Shown piece after piece: positions 9,803-18,090 of a stretch of DNA of 64,000 nt. This stretch comes from JBILXY01 sp044378055 (GTDB taxonomy: Bacteria > Patescibacteriota > JACMRA01): contig JBILXY010000002.1 of assembly GCA_044378055.1 (NCBI GenBank), positions 27,976 through 91,975 on the forward strand, in the 5' to 3' direction. Position 1 is the first letter of the stretch. Each line of letters opens with the position of its first letter. Made by a program: the position numbers and the translations under genes. The notes beneath the pieces were generated by a model that saw only the letters and a program-made list of their open reading frames with translations, was not told where the DNA came from and made no database searches.

Positions 9803-10132
9803 ATGGAAAACTTAAAACTAACTTCAGAACAAATCCACTCCCAGCTTAAACTTCTGCCAGACTGGGCCGATATCGACGAGCTTAAAATTAACAAAACCTT
9901 TAAATTTACCAATTTTGTTGAAGCCCTATCTTTTATCAACCAAGTTGGAAGCCTGGCCGAAACCGCCAAACATCACCCAGATATTCACGTTTATTACAAC
10001 CAAGTAGTTTTTGAATTATGGACCCACGATGTTCAAGGTTTATCAGATAAAGATTTCGATTTAGCGATTAAAATTGAAGAACTTTACACCAATTTCATCG
10101 CAGAAGAAAAAACCCTAGAAACGGATTACTAA
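9803..10132 (+). CDS. phhB: Pterin-4a-carbinolamine dehydratase family protein
   Basis: 109 residues, the usual length. The diagnostic run AETAKHHPDIHVYYNQV, then VVFELWTHDVQGLSDKDFDLA, matches the PCD/DCoH active site (two adjacent His, Pro, and a later Trp-Thr-His). Family members dehydrate 4a-hydroxytetrahydropterin; bacterial homologues also occur where no aromatic hydroxylase is known, in which case molybdopterin or folate roles have been proposed. The DHFR/RibD-like gene lies just upstream on the same strand. A good hairpin terminator follows. Confidence 0.88.
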   Translation: MENLKLTSEQIHSQLKLLPDWADIDELKINKTFKFTNFVEALSFINQVGSLAETAKHHPDIHVYYNQVVFELWTHDVQGLSDKDFDLAIKIEELYTNFIAEEKTLETDY

Positions 10133-10159
10133 AATTCCCCTTTTGAGGAGTGGATTCAA

Positions 10160-10184
10160 AGAGGTGCTAGTCATCTCTTTTTTC
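10160..10184 (+). terminator. Rho-independent terminator after the pterin dehydratase gene
   Basis: Stem AGAGGTG/CATCTCT (7 bp with one G-T pair), 5-base loop, then TTTTTT. It sits inside a decayed copy of the GTGG-family repeat that begins near 10136. Confidence 0.7.
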
Positions 10185-10238
10185 TTGTCCAAATTCTTTA
10201 TTTTTGACTAAAACTGAACTGCTAAATAAATTTAAATT

Positions 10239-12047
10239 ATGATCAATAGGCCCTTGTTGCAAATTAAAGACTTACACAAATCCTTCGGACTGAAGAAAAT
10301 ATTTACCGACGCCAATTTAGTTATTACCGAAAACCAAAAGATTGGAGTAATTGGCAGAAATGGGGCTGGAAAAACCACACTTTTTAAAATGATTATGGGC
10401 CTTGATGAGCCAGACTTAGGTGAAATTCAACATTATCCATACATGCGTTTAGGATATATCGAGCAAAACGATCCGTTTTTACCTGGTGAAACTGTTATAG
10501 ATTTCCTTGAAAGATATACCAAAAAACCCACTTGGGAATGTGCCAAAGTTGCCAGCCGTTTCCAACTTAAAAAAGATAGATTAGAAAAACCAGTAACCGA
10601 TTTATCTGGAGGTTTCCAAATGAGGGTAAAACTAACTGCCACCCTACTTTTCGAACCAAATTTGTTGTTATTGGATGAGCCTACCAACTATTTAGATTTA
10701 TCAACTTTAATTTTGCTAGAGAAATTTTTATTAGATTTTAAGGGAACTGTAATGGTAATTACCCACGACAGAGAATTTATAAAGAAAACCTGCAATTCTA
10801 CGCTTGATGTTGGTCATGGTCAGCTTTTTTTGCATAACGAAGGTTTGGAAGAATATTTAGAATACAAGCAAGAACAAGAAGAATTGGCTAAAAGTGTTAA
10901 TGAAAACATCGAGAAGAAACAGAAACAACTTCAAACTTTCGTTGATAAATTTGGTGCTAAAGCCAGTAAAGCCAAATCTGCCCAGTCTAAAATGCGTCAG
11001 ATTGATAAATTAGATACTAAAAAAATTGGTATAGCCACAGCTTTTTCTAATGTTAGAATGCATATTCCCACCGTTGAAAACAAACAAGGCGACGCTTTGG
11101 AATGTGTAAATATAGATATTGGTTACCCAGGAAAAGTGGTGGTAAAAGGTATTGATGTTCGGGTTGAACGCGGTAAAAAAGTGGCTATTTTAGGGGATAA
11201 CGGACAAGGAAAAAGTACTTTCATGAAAACCATCATGAATGAAATTCCAACTATGAAAGGTGAAGTTGCTTGGAAAAAAGGTTTGAAATTAGGGTTTTAT
11301 AATCAGCATTTAAGTGCCAGTTTGAATCCAGATGAAACTGTTTTTGGTTTTGCATCCAAGAAAGCTGAAGGAAATTCCAGTATGGACGAAGTTTTTAGAA
11401 TTTTAGGAAACTTTTTATTTACAAGGAATGATTATGAAAAAACTGCTTCGGTTTTAAGTGGAGGGGAAAAAGCCAGACTTTGCTTGGCTGGAATATTTTT
11501 AGGTAAAGCCGATGTATATTTATTGGATGAACCTACAAACCATTTAGATTTTGAAACCGTGGAAGCTTTAGGCGCTGCTTTGGGTAATTTTAATGGAACA
11601 GTTTTTGTAATTTCCCATAATCGAACTTTCGTAAGCTTAATTGCCAATGAAATTATTGAAATTAAAGACGGAGGATTGAAAAGAATTTTAGGAAGCTACC
11701 AAGATTATGTTTGGAATTTAGAACAACAAGCCGATTTGGAAAATGCCTCAAATAAAAAAGCTGATACCGAGGAAGCTGCGGCGAAGTTTGATGTAACAGG
11801 GGCTGGTGGAAGTGGCAAAACAGAAAATGGACAGGTTTCGTCGAGCGGTGGCGGAAATATGAGTAAAGAAGTTCGCAAAAAACTTTTTGAAATGAACAAA
11901 GAACTGAAAAAAGCCGAAAGAAAAATGCAAAACCTGCAAAGCTTAATAGAAAGCGAACAAAACGACGATTCAACAAAAGCCAAGTTAGCAGATGCTGAAA
12001 TTGTTTGGCTAGAATTAAAAGATCAGATTGAGAAGTTGCAAGGGTAA
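10239..12047 (+). CDS. ABC-F family ATPase (ribosome-associated type)
   Basis: 602 residues with two ATP-binding cassettes and no membrane segment. Cassette 1 has Walker A GRNGAGKTTL (about residue 40), signature LSGGFQMRV and LLLLDEPTNYLD. Cassette 2 has GDNGQGKSTF (about 323), LSGGEKARL and YLLDEPTNHLD. A charged linker of 80-90 residues (EEYLEYKQEQEELAKS...) joins them, and a Lys/Glu-rich coiled coil closes the protein, as in Uup-like ABC-F proteins. Family members act on ribosomes or nucleic acid rather than transport. The subfamily cannot be assigned by eye. No Shine-Dalgarno; the leader is AT only. Confidence 0.9.
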   Translation: MINRPLLQIKDLHKSFGLKKIFTDANLVITENQKIGVIGRNGAGKTTLFKMIMGLDEPDLGEIQHYPYMRLGYIEQNDPFLPGETVIDFLERYTKKPTWECAKVASRFQLKKDRLEKPVTDLSGGFQMRVKLTATLLFEPNLLLLDEPTNYLDLSTLILLEKFLLDFKGTVMVITHDREFIKKTCNSTLDVGHGQLFLHNEGLEEYLEYKQEQEELAKSVNENIEKKQKQLQTFVDKFGAKASKAKSAQSKMRQIDKLDTKKIGIATAFSNVRMHIPTVENKQGDALECVNIDIGYPGKVVVKGIDVRVERGKKVAILGDNGQGKSTFMKTIMNEIPTMKGEVAWKKGLKLGFYNQHLSASLNPDETVFGFASKKAEGNSSMDEVFRILGNFLFTRNDYEKTASVLSGGEKARLCLAGIFLGKADVYLLDEPTNHLDFETVEALGAALGNFNGTVFVISHNRTFVSLIANEIIEIKDGGLKRILGSYQDYVWNLEQQADLENASNKKADTEEAAAKFDVTGAGGSGKTENGQVSSSGGGNMSKEVRKKLFEMNKELKKAERKMQNLQSLIESEQNDDSTKAKLADAEIVWLELKDQIEKLQG

Positions 12048-12111
12048 TTGACTAAGTCTATTTTATATGCAAAAAAATAAAATGATTTGTAAATAAATTG
12101 GATTAAAAACA

Positions 12112-12396
12112 ATGAGTAGTCACTTAGTTGTGTATCAAGATTCTAGTAAACCCGATGCTAATACCTTATCACTTTTTGCATTGATCGAAGGTTCGATTGG
12201 AAACCCTTTATATAGATTAGTTGAAAGAAACCATCCTTTGGAAACTTTAATTAACTGTGCTTATACACAAGCTATCCATTTGGGTCGAGGTGACTTGAAG
12301 GAAATGGCTAACAATTGCCAACAAAATTTGCATCACATCGACTGCACAGAGCTTGACTACTTGGTAGTTGATTCTATAGTATATGATGACGATTAA
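12112..12396 (+). CDS. Orphan small protein, function unknown
   Basis: 94 residues, no recognised domain. It is predicted soluble and mixed in charge, with an acidic end (VDSIVYDDD) and three internal Cys. It forms a single-gene unit: AT-rich leader upstream and a strong hairpin terminator starting nine bases after the stop, which supports it being a real transcribed gene. No clear Shine-Dalgarno. Confidence 0.55.
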   Translation: MSSHLVVYQDSSKPDANTLSLFALIEGSIGNPLYRLVERNHPLETLINCAYTQAIHLGRGDLKEMANNCQQNLHHIDCTELDYLVVDSIVYDDD

Positions 12397-12404
12397 CACG
12401 CACT

Positions 12405-12431
12405 AACTAGCTTTAAGCTAGTTTATTTATT
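12405..12431 (+). terminator. Rho-independent terminator of orphan gene 12112
   Basis: Perfect stem AACTAGC/GCTAGTT with loop TTTAA, then TATTTATT. Confidence 0.8.
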
Positions 12432-12449
12432 GCCACTTAAACAGCTTAA

Positions 12450-14246
12450 CTACATCCCAAGCAAAACCAACCCTGCGTACCACAAAGGCCATTGGGGTTT
12501 TGGGATATTGTTTTTTTCTAGCCAGGTTTGTGGGTTTTCTAAATTTATTCTATTATCTTCCCCTTCCAAAACTTTCTGAATTATTTCCTGATTAGGTTTT
12601 AAATTAAACTGGTTACTAAGTTCTAAGATATTTTGAATTAATTTTTTAGCGTCAAAAGATCCATCAACAAGAATACAAGGCACTGGGTTTGCGTTATGTT
12701 CGGTGTCTGTGGTTTTACCACCGCTAGTAAGCCCTACCATTTCAATATTTCCATGATCGGCCGTAATAAGCATTTTATGATTTCCCTTTTCTACAGCTTT
12801 AACCAATCGGCCGATTTCAACATCCAAAGCTTCCATACTTTCTATTGAAGCTGGAATATTCCCGGTGTGGCCAAGCATATCCGGATTGGCGTAATTTACG
12901 ATAATATAATCATATTTTCCAAGGCCATTTTCAAGAATATAGTCTGTGATTTCCTTGGCTTTCATCTCTGGTTTTTCCGCGTGACTATGAACTTTATTTG
13001 AATTAATTACATGCCAAGTTTCACCTTCCCACTTTTTGTTTTGCCCACCGTTAAAGAAATAAGTTACATGGTTGTACTTTTCAGTTTCTGCAATATGTAA
13101 CTGAGTTTTTCCTTCGCTACTTAGCACACTAGACATTGGGTTTGAAACTGCCTGATTTTTAAAAATTGGATAATATTGCCCTTCTTTAAAAGTTTCTGGA
13201 TTAAAGTTTTTCGGAATAATCTTTGATGAAATATCCAAGTTGGACTTTAAGAATATTTCTTGTTCAATTCCGTAACTATTATTAGCTAAAATTGTTAAAT
13301 TTAAATTAAATTCCTGGTTTAAATGGCATAAAACCGTTGAAAACTCCTTCATTCTATCGGTTCTAAAGTTCATTAACCAAACTGTGTCAGTCTTTTGTAT
13401 ATAAAAATAACCAACCGCAGAAATCATTTCATCAAATTTGTTATCATTATAATTTAGACTGCATACTTGCTTTAATTCCAAGTCAATGGATTTTAAATCT
13501 ATAAGTTCAGATTTTAACTTTTCTGTTGGATGAATTTCATTTTGTATTTTATATTCAGAAAGCAGATATTCATTTACATTTTCCAATTTGGAAAAATCAA
13601 ACATTGCAGCCATACCTTCAATTACCCTGCCCCAGTTATTATCTCTATCCATGGTATAAAAACGACCGCCAACCGAACCCAAAAATATTTTGTCCTGATA
13701 AGGCTTTAATTGATTTTCAAAAGTATTAGTAAAATAATTCCAAGTTGAAACTAAGCTTGTTCTATCAGAATCACGCCCATCAGTTATAATATGTAGAACA
13801 ATTTTTTCTGCTCCAGAAAGCCCTGCACTAGCAATAGAGGCAGCCCAATGCCTTAAATCAGAATGGATTGTACCAGTTGAAAACAAACCGACCAGGTGCA
13901 CAGTTTTGCTTTGGCTTTTAGAAAGTTTCATTTTTAAAAACAATTTTGGGTCGAAAATTTGATCAGGCCAAGCTTTATTTAAGGTAAAATTTTCCTCCGA
14001 GCTTTTGGTTATTTGATAACTTAATTGCTTTATTAAACCTAATCCACCTAAATTCATATGCCCCACTTCACTATTTCCAACCAAACCACTTTCTTGCCCA
14101 ACACAATCTCCATCCGAGTTTAAAGTTGTCCACCAATAATTTTTAAGCAAATACCTAATATTGGGCATTTTTGCCATACTTACAACATTATTCTGGGAAG
14201 TTTCCGCCAAACCAAATCCATCTAAAACACATAAAATTTTTGTCAT
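12450..14246 (-). CDS. gpmI: 2,3-bisphosphoglycerate-independent phosphoglycerate mutase
   Basis: Interconverts 3- and 2-phosphoglycerate in lower glycolysis; cytoplasmic, manganese type. Visible are VLDGFGLAE at the N-terminus (metal Asp), GNSEVGHMNLG with the catalytic Ser, LHIITDGRDSDRTS, FRTDRMKEF, NYANPDMLGHTGN, and ITADHGNIEMV with TEHNANPVPCILV. At 598 residues it is longer than the usual ~510. There is an extra segment around residues 225-275, and the C-terminus is divergent: the usual DIAPTxL and EMTG segments are absent and a tail ending PLWYAGLVLLGM replaces them. GGAAGGAATTG before the ATG may be a ribosome site. Confidence 0.9.
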   Translation of the reverse strand: MTKILCVLDGFGLAETSQNNVVSMAKMPNIRYLLKNYWWTTLNSDGDCVGQESGLVGNSEVGHMNLGGLGLIKQLSYQITKSSEENFTLNKAWPDQIFDPKLFLKMKLSKSQSKTVHLVGLFSTGTIHSDLRHWAASIASAGLSGAEKIVLHIITDGRDSDRTSLVSTWNYFTNTFENQLKPYQDKIFLGSVGGRFYTMDRDNNWGRVIEGMAAMFDFSKLENVNEYLLSEYKIQNEIHPTEKLKSELIDLKSIDLELKQVCSLNYNDNKFDEMISAVGYFYIQKTDTVWLMNFRTDRMKEFSTVLCHLNQEFNLNLTILANNSYGIEQEIFLKSNLDISSKIIPKNFNPETFKEGQYYPIFKNQAVSNPMSSVLSSEGKTQLHIAETEKYNHVTYFFNGGQNKKWEGETWHVINSNKVHSHAEKPEMKAKEITDYILENGLGKYDYIIVNYANPDMLGHTGNIPASIESMEALDVEIGRLVKAVEKGNHKMLITADHGNIEMVGLTSGGKTTDTEHNANPVPCILVDGSFDAKKLIQNILELSNQFNLKPNQEIIQKVLEGEDNRINLENPQTWLEKNNIPKPQWPLWYAGLVLLGM

Positions 14247-14385
14247 ATTTTTTTCAATTCCTTCCTATTGTACCCCATTAAAAAGTAAAGGTCAAAGTAG
14301 AGGTGTTTTTCACAATCGCCAAGGCCAAAGCGCCAGCAAACTTGCCACATTTACAATTAACACTAAAATTCAAATTACCTAACCT

Positions 14386-15084
14386 ATGTTATATGTTATT
14401 CCCACCCCAGTTGGTAATTTAGAAGATATTACAATCCGTGCTAAACGAATTCTAAGTGAAGCAAAAATCTTACTTTGCGAAGACCCTCGTTCAACTGCTA
14501 TCCTTTTAAAATTGCTAGATGTAAAAAGTGATCAAAGATTAATTCAACTAAGTAAAAAACAAGAAATTAACTTTAAGGGTATTGAGGAAGTGATATCCGA
14601 GTTAAAAAAGCATGTTGCTGATGAAAAAGATTACATTATTGGCCTTGTTTGCGATGCTGGTACACCAGGAATTTCAGATCCTGGAAAAGTTGTAATTCAA
14701 AAACTTTGGGAAAATAATTTAGAATTTACTGTACTTCCAGGGGCAACCAGCCTTATTCCGGCAGTTGTAGCTTCAGGTATGCTAACCAAAGATTGGTGTT
14801 TTAAAGGTTTCCTTCCAATAAAAAAAGGTAGGCAAACAATGTGGAAGGAAATAACCCAAAGCCAGGTGGCCAGTGTAATTTTCGAATCTGTTCATCGTAT
14901 GGAAAAAACTATTTTGGAGATGAAAGAGTATCTTCCCCCTAACCGTCTTGTTTTTTTTGCAAGGGAAATTTCCAAATTACACGAAACCTATTGGCGCGGC
15001 AAGATTGAGGATTTGAGTATAGATAGGGTTAAACTAAAAGGTGAGTTTGTCTTGGTGGTAGGAGGGGTTGAGGATATAGCCTAA
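14386..15084 (+). CDS. rsmI: 16S rRNA (cytidine-1402 2'-O)-methyltransferase
   Basis: SAM-dependent methylation of C1402 in the decoding centre of 16S rRNA. The tetrapyrrole-methylase fold is clear: MLYVIPTPVGNLEDIT, LLCEDPRSTAILL, LVCDAGTPGISDPG, LPGATSLIPAVVASGM, FKGFLPIKKGRQ and FESVHRMEKTI (commonly YESPHR). At 232 residues it stops after the catalytic domain and lacks the short C-terminal extension of about 280-residue homologues. It is divergent from gpmI, with about 140 bases between the starts. No Shine-Dalgarno. Confidence 0.92.
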   Translation: MLYVIPTPVGNLEDITIRAKRILSEAKILLCEDPRSTAILLKLLDVKSDQRLIQLSKKQEINFKGIEEVISELKKHVADEKDYIIGLVCDAGTPGISDPGKVVIQKLWENNLEFTVLPGATSLIPAVVASGMLTKDWCFKGFLPIKKGRQTMWKEITQSQVASVIFESVHRMEKTILEMKEYLPPNRLVFFAREISKLHETYWRGKIEDLSIDRVKLKGEFVLVVGGVEDIA

Positions 15085-15113
15085 TTTTTTACAATGGGTT
15101 TTATTCTTTCTAC

Positions 15114-15145
15114 CAAAAAAATATCGGTCAAAATGCATGACCGAT
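15114..15145 (-). terminator. Rho-independent terminator of orphan gene 15160
   Basis: On the minus strand ATCGGTCA/TGACCGAT (8 bp) is followed by ATTTTTTT. It lies 14 bases past the stop of the orphan gene, between it and convergent rsmI. Confidence 0.8.
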
Positions 15146-15159
15146 ACAGCAACCTGTTC

Positions 15160-15384
15160 CTATAGCAGAGTGATTCTCATATAAAACTTAGTGATTTTTT
15201 CGTCCGAATTTACGAATTTATACCAGTACTCGTATATACAAGTCTTAAGTTGGTACATATCACCTCTATTGAGGCCTTCCAATTCTGCAACTTCAACGTC
15301 ACTTAGGTCAACAATGCTATCAAATGTAAGTGATTCAGGAACTTCTAAAGAATCCCCAGTATATGCATTAATCTGAAAAACCAT
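15160..15384 (-). CDS. Orphan small protein, function unknown
   Basis: 74 residues from the ATG at 15384 (the frame is open to a TTG at 15417, less likely). Soluble, with an acidic middle (VDLSDVEVAELEGLNRGD) and an aromatic stretch (YEYWYKF). No family recognised. A strong terminator follows directly, so it is probably a monocistronic unit like the other orphans here. Confidence 0.5.
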   Translation of the reverse strand: MVFQINAYTGDSLEVPESLTFDSIVDLSDVEVAELEGLNRGDMYQLKTCIYEYWYKFVNSDEKITKFYMRITLL

Positions 15385-15478
15385 ACTCAACCTATACTCA
15401 ATCGCTACTGAAATCAATTAATACAGAATTTTCACACTCTGTAAACAGCAATTTTAAATTATTCCATCAAGCAAATTT

Positions 15479-16297
15479 CTACCTTAAAACTATAGAATTC
15501 TTGTCTAAATAATTTACTGCCCAGCGTAAATCTAGGAATCTGGCTTCTCTATCTAAGGGTTTAGGGTAATCTAAATCTATAATTCTTTCAGAACCAGCCA
15601 CAAAACCACTGAAATTGAATACCCCAATTCCAACCACACTTTGCCTGGAATCACGGACCAAAAATAGGATATCTACTTTTTCAATAAAGAATTCTGTGTT
15701 GTTTTTAAAGATAGCTGAAATTTTAATTTTATTGGTACCTGGTTGCTGAATAATCTGGTCATTCCTGATTTGAATATCTGGCTTTTTTTGATTATTGTTT
15801 GCGTTAGGATTATAGAAAACTTTCTGAGTGGTTGGTTCTTCAATTAAAGTAAGCTTAACAGCACTTGGGTCGGCGGAATTTAAAGTTAGATACTTTACTT
15901 CTTCAGGCAATAAATAGCTGGAAAACTTTTGTTGATCTAATAAAGTTCCGTCTTTCGATGTAATTTGCAAAGTATAAACCCAAGGAAAATAACCTGTAGT
16001 TGAATTTTCTTTGTTATTTACCGAAATATACAAGGCTTTTTCACCAGAAGCCAATGGAACAATTTCAGTTTCGCTTACCTGATAATTAGCCTGGTTAAGG
16101 TCTTTTGGGATAACTTCATTTTTGGAATCAAACCAAGTATTTCTAAATAAATTAGCCGAGGCAGAGCCGCCAAAATAGACAGGAGCAAGTAAAACCAAAC
16201 ATATTCCGGCAAAAATTATTATCCCTCTTCGCACCCCTCCTTGAAAAGCAATTGAGAGATTTTCTACACGATATTGTAATGTATCAAGTTGGCTCAT
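15479..16297 (-). CDS. Membrane-anchored extracytoplasmic protein, unknown function
   Basis: 272 residues. One membrane segment at about residues 25-44 (GIIIFAGICLVLLAPVYFGG) follows a short cytoplasmic start; the rest is predicted outside. The remainder is beta-rich, with runs such as YLTLNSADPSAVKLTLIEEP and ISAIFKNNTEFFIEKVDILFLV that look like immunoglobulin-like or FxLYD-type domains, but I cannot assign a family. It starts one base after the stop of the phosphorylase gene, so the two are very probably one transcript. Confidence 0.65.
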   Translation of the reverse strand: MSQLDTLQYRVENLSIAFQGGVRRGIIIFAGICLVLLAPVYFGGSASANLFRNTWFDSKNEVIPKDLNQANYQVSETEIVPLASGEKALYISVNNKENSTTGYFPWVYTLQITSKDGTLLDQQKFSSYLLPEEVKYLTLNSADPSAVKLTLIEEPTTQKVFYNPNANNNQKKPDIQIRNDQIIQQPGTNKIKISAIFKNNTEFFIEKVDILFLVRDSRQSVVGIGVFNFSGFVAGSERIIDLDYPKPLDREARFLDLRWAVNYLDKNSIVLR

Positions 16298-16298
16298 A

Positions 16299-17954
16299 TT
16301 ATATTAGATAGGCTTTTATTAAATATTCATTTAACATTCTGTTTGTGTTGAAATGACTGGCGTTAATAGCAATGCAATTTTTTTGAATTTTTAGCCAACT
16401 TTCAAAATCATTTTTATACATAGGCAGAATTATTTCTTCAAGTTTGAAATATAAATCATGTAATTGTGCATCCGCCAATTTTCCTTCATCCATTTCATTT
16501 TCACCCAAAGCCCAGCCAGTAACACCCTCAGTCCAGCCTTCAACCCACCAGCCATCTAAAGTTGAAATGTTTGGCACGCCGTTTAAAGATGCTTTCATAC
16601 CACTAGTTCCAGAAGCTTCAATTGGAACAACAGGGTTGTTTAGCCAAATATCAACGCCAGCAGTCATCAAACTTCCAATTTCAATATTATAGTTAGGAAG
16701 GTAAACAATTTTCAAAAACGACTCTTCCTTTTTACTTGCCTGATAAATCTTTTTAATGAAGTTTTCACCCTCAGGTTCATTTGGATAAGCTTTTCCTGAA
16801 AAAATAATTTGTAACCCACCAAACTTTTTGGCTATTTTTTCCAGTTTATCTATGTCAGTTAGGATGAAATCTGCCCTTTTATAACCTACCATTCTTCTGG
16901 CGAAACCTATGGTAAATATTTTTTTATCTAATTTTATATTTACAGTGTTCTGAACATAGTCCAATAAGTTTTCCTTAGCTTCGGCGTGAGCCCAGGCAAT
17001 TTCCTGCGGCGAAACAACAGCACAAAGCTTAAGGTTTTCTGGTGAACTTTTCCAGTTCAAAACATATCTTGAAAATAAACTTTCAAAAGGTTTGGAAACC
17101 CAAGTATTAACATGAATACCGTTTGTTATAGCATCAATTTTGTATTCTGGATACATTTGGCTTGTTACTAGATTATGCCTTTTGGAAACTCCATTACTAA
17201 ATTTTGCACTGAACAATGCTAAATCAGTCATGTTCATAGAACCTTCTTGCCATAAATTATCTGGAAGATAGGAAAAATATTCCCCAAGCGTAGATTGCAA
17301 AACTTCTTTAGAATAATGGGTGTGAGCAGTTGCCAACGGTGTATGAGTTGTAAACACCACTCTTTTCTTAACTTCACTCCACATTGCTAATTGTTTCTTT
17401 AATTCTAAAGCAGCAAATATAGAGTGGCTTTCGTTGCAGTGGTAATTTTGAATATTTTTATGACCAAGAAGTTCTAAAACTTGCACCCCACCAACTCCAA
17501 GCAACATTTCTTGTGCGATTCTAACCGACTTATTGGCTGGATAAACATGGCTTGATATCTCTCTCATTTCTGTTGAGTTTTCGGGAAGATCTGCATCCAA
17601 AAAATATATTGGAACTTCGTGGCCACCAACCCCAATTACTTCATATTTCCATACTTTAAAGGTAACTTTTTGACCACTTATTAACAGTGAATGTTGAATG
17701 TTTGTTGGCATTAAATAATCTTCATATTTCCAAACATCATCAGATTCAATTTGTTCACCTGTTTCAGAAATTTCCTGTTTAAACCAACCATTTTTATACA
17801 AAATTGAAACCCCAAACATATTTACACCAAGATCTGCTGCCGATTTAATAGTATCACCAGCTAAAATGCCCAAACCCCCGCAATAGGTTTTCATTTCACT
17901 TTTAATCCCAAATTCAAGGCATAAATAAGCAACGCTAGTTGGTAAAATGGACAT
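16299..17954 (-). CDS. glgP: Alpha-glucan phosphorylase, short form
   Basis: Releases glucose 1-phosphate from glycogen- or maltodextrin-like glucans, using pyridoxal phosphate. 551 residues, as in the short bacterial/archaeal GT35 branch rather than the ~800-residue type. Visible are AYLCLEFGIKSEMKTYCGGLGILAGDT near the N-terminus (shown here in parts: CGGLGILAGD), HCNESHSIF, FTTHTPLATAHTHY, FARRMVGYKRADFIL, and the PLP-lysine segment EASGTSGMKASLNGVPN followed by STLDGWWVEG. Together with gpmI and zwf it suggests that stored or scavenged glucan feeds central metabolism. No glycogen synthase lies in this window. Confidence 0.92.
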   Translation of the reverse strand: MSILPTSVAYLCLEFGIKSEMKTYCGGLGILAGDTIKSAADLGVNMFGVSILYKNGWFKQEISETGEQIESDDVWKYEDYLMPTNIQHSLLISGQKVTFKVWKYEVIGVGGHEVPIYFLDADLPENSTEMREISSHVYPANKSVRIAQEMLLGVGGVQVLELLGHKNIQNYHCNESHSIFAALELKKQLAMWSEVKKRVVFTTHTPLATAHTHYSKEVLQSTLGEYFSYLPDNLWQEGSMNMTDLALFSAKFSNGVSKRHNLVTSQMYPEYKIDAITNGIHVNTWVSKPFESLFSRYVLNWKSSPENLKLCAVVSPQEIAWAHAEAKENLLDYVQNTVNIKLDKKIFTIGFARRMVGYKRADFILTDIDKLEKIAKKFGGLQIIFSGKAYPNEPEGENFIKKIYQASKKEESFLKIVYLPNYNIEIGSLMTAGVDIWLNNPVVPIEASGTSGMKASLNGVPNISTLDGWWVEGWTEGVTGWALGENEMDEGKLADAQLHDLYFKLEEIILPMYKNDFESWLKIQKNCIAINASHFNTNRMLNEYLIKAYLI

Positions 17955-18060
17955 ATATATGTTATTTTAGTTCGTATATTAAATTTTGTCTAAAGATTAT
18001 TTTAAATTAGAATGAGAGATATTCAGACACGATAATGTCAACACTATCATACTAAACTTG

Positions 18061-18082
18061 AAGACTGGGAGTCTCCGCTACT
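18061..18082 (-). repeat. REP, family A (GTAG head)
   Basis: GTAGCGGAGACT, CCC, AGTCTTC on the minus strand: one base in the distal arm differs from the copies at 7151 and 9133. Confidence 0.75.
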
Positions 18083-18090
18083 GACGATTT

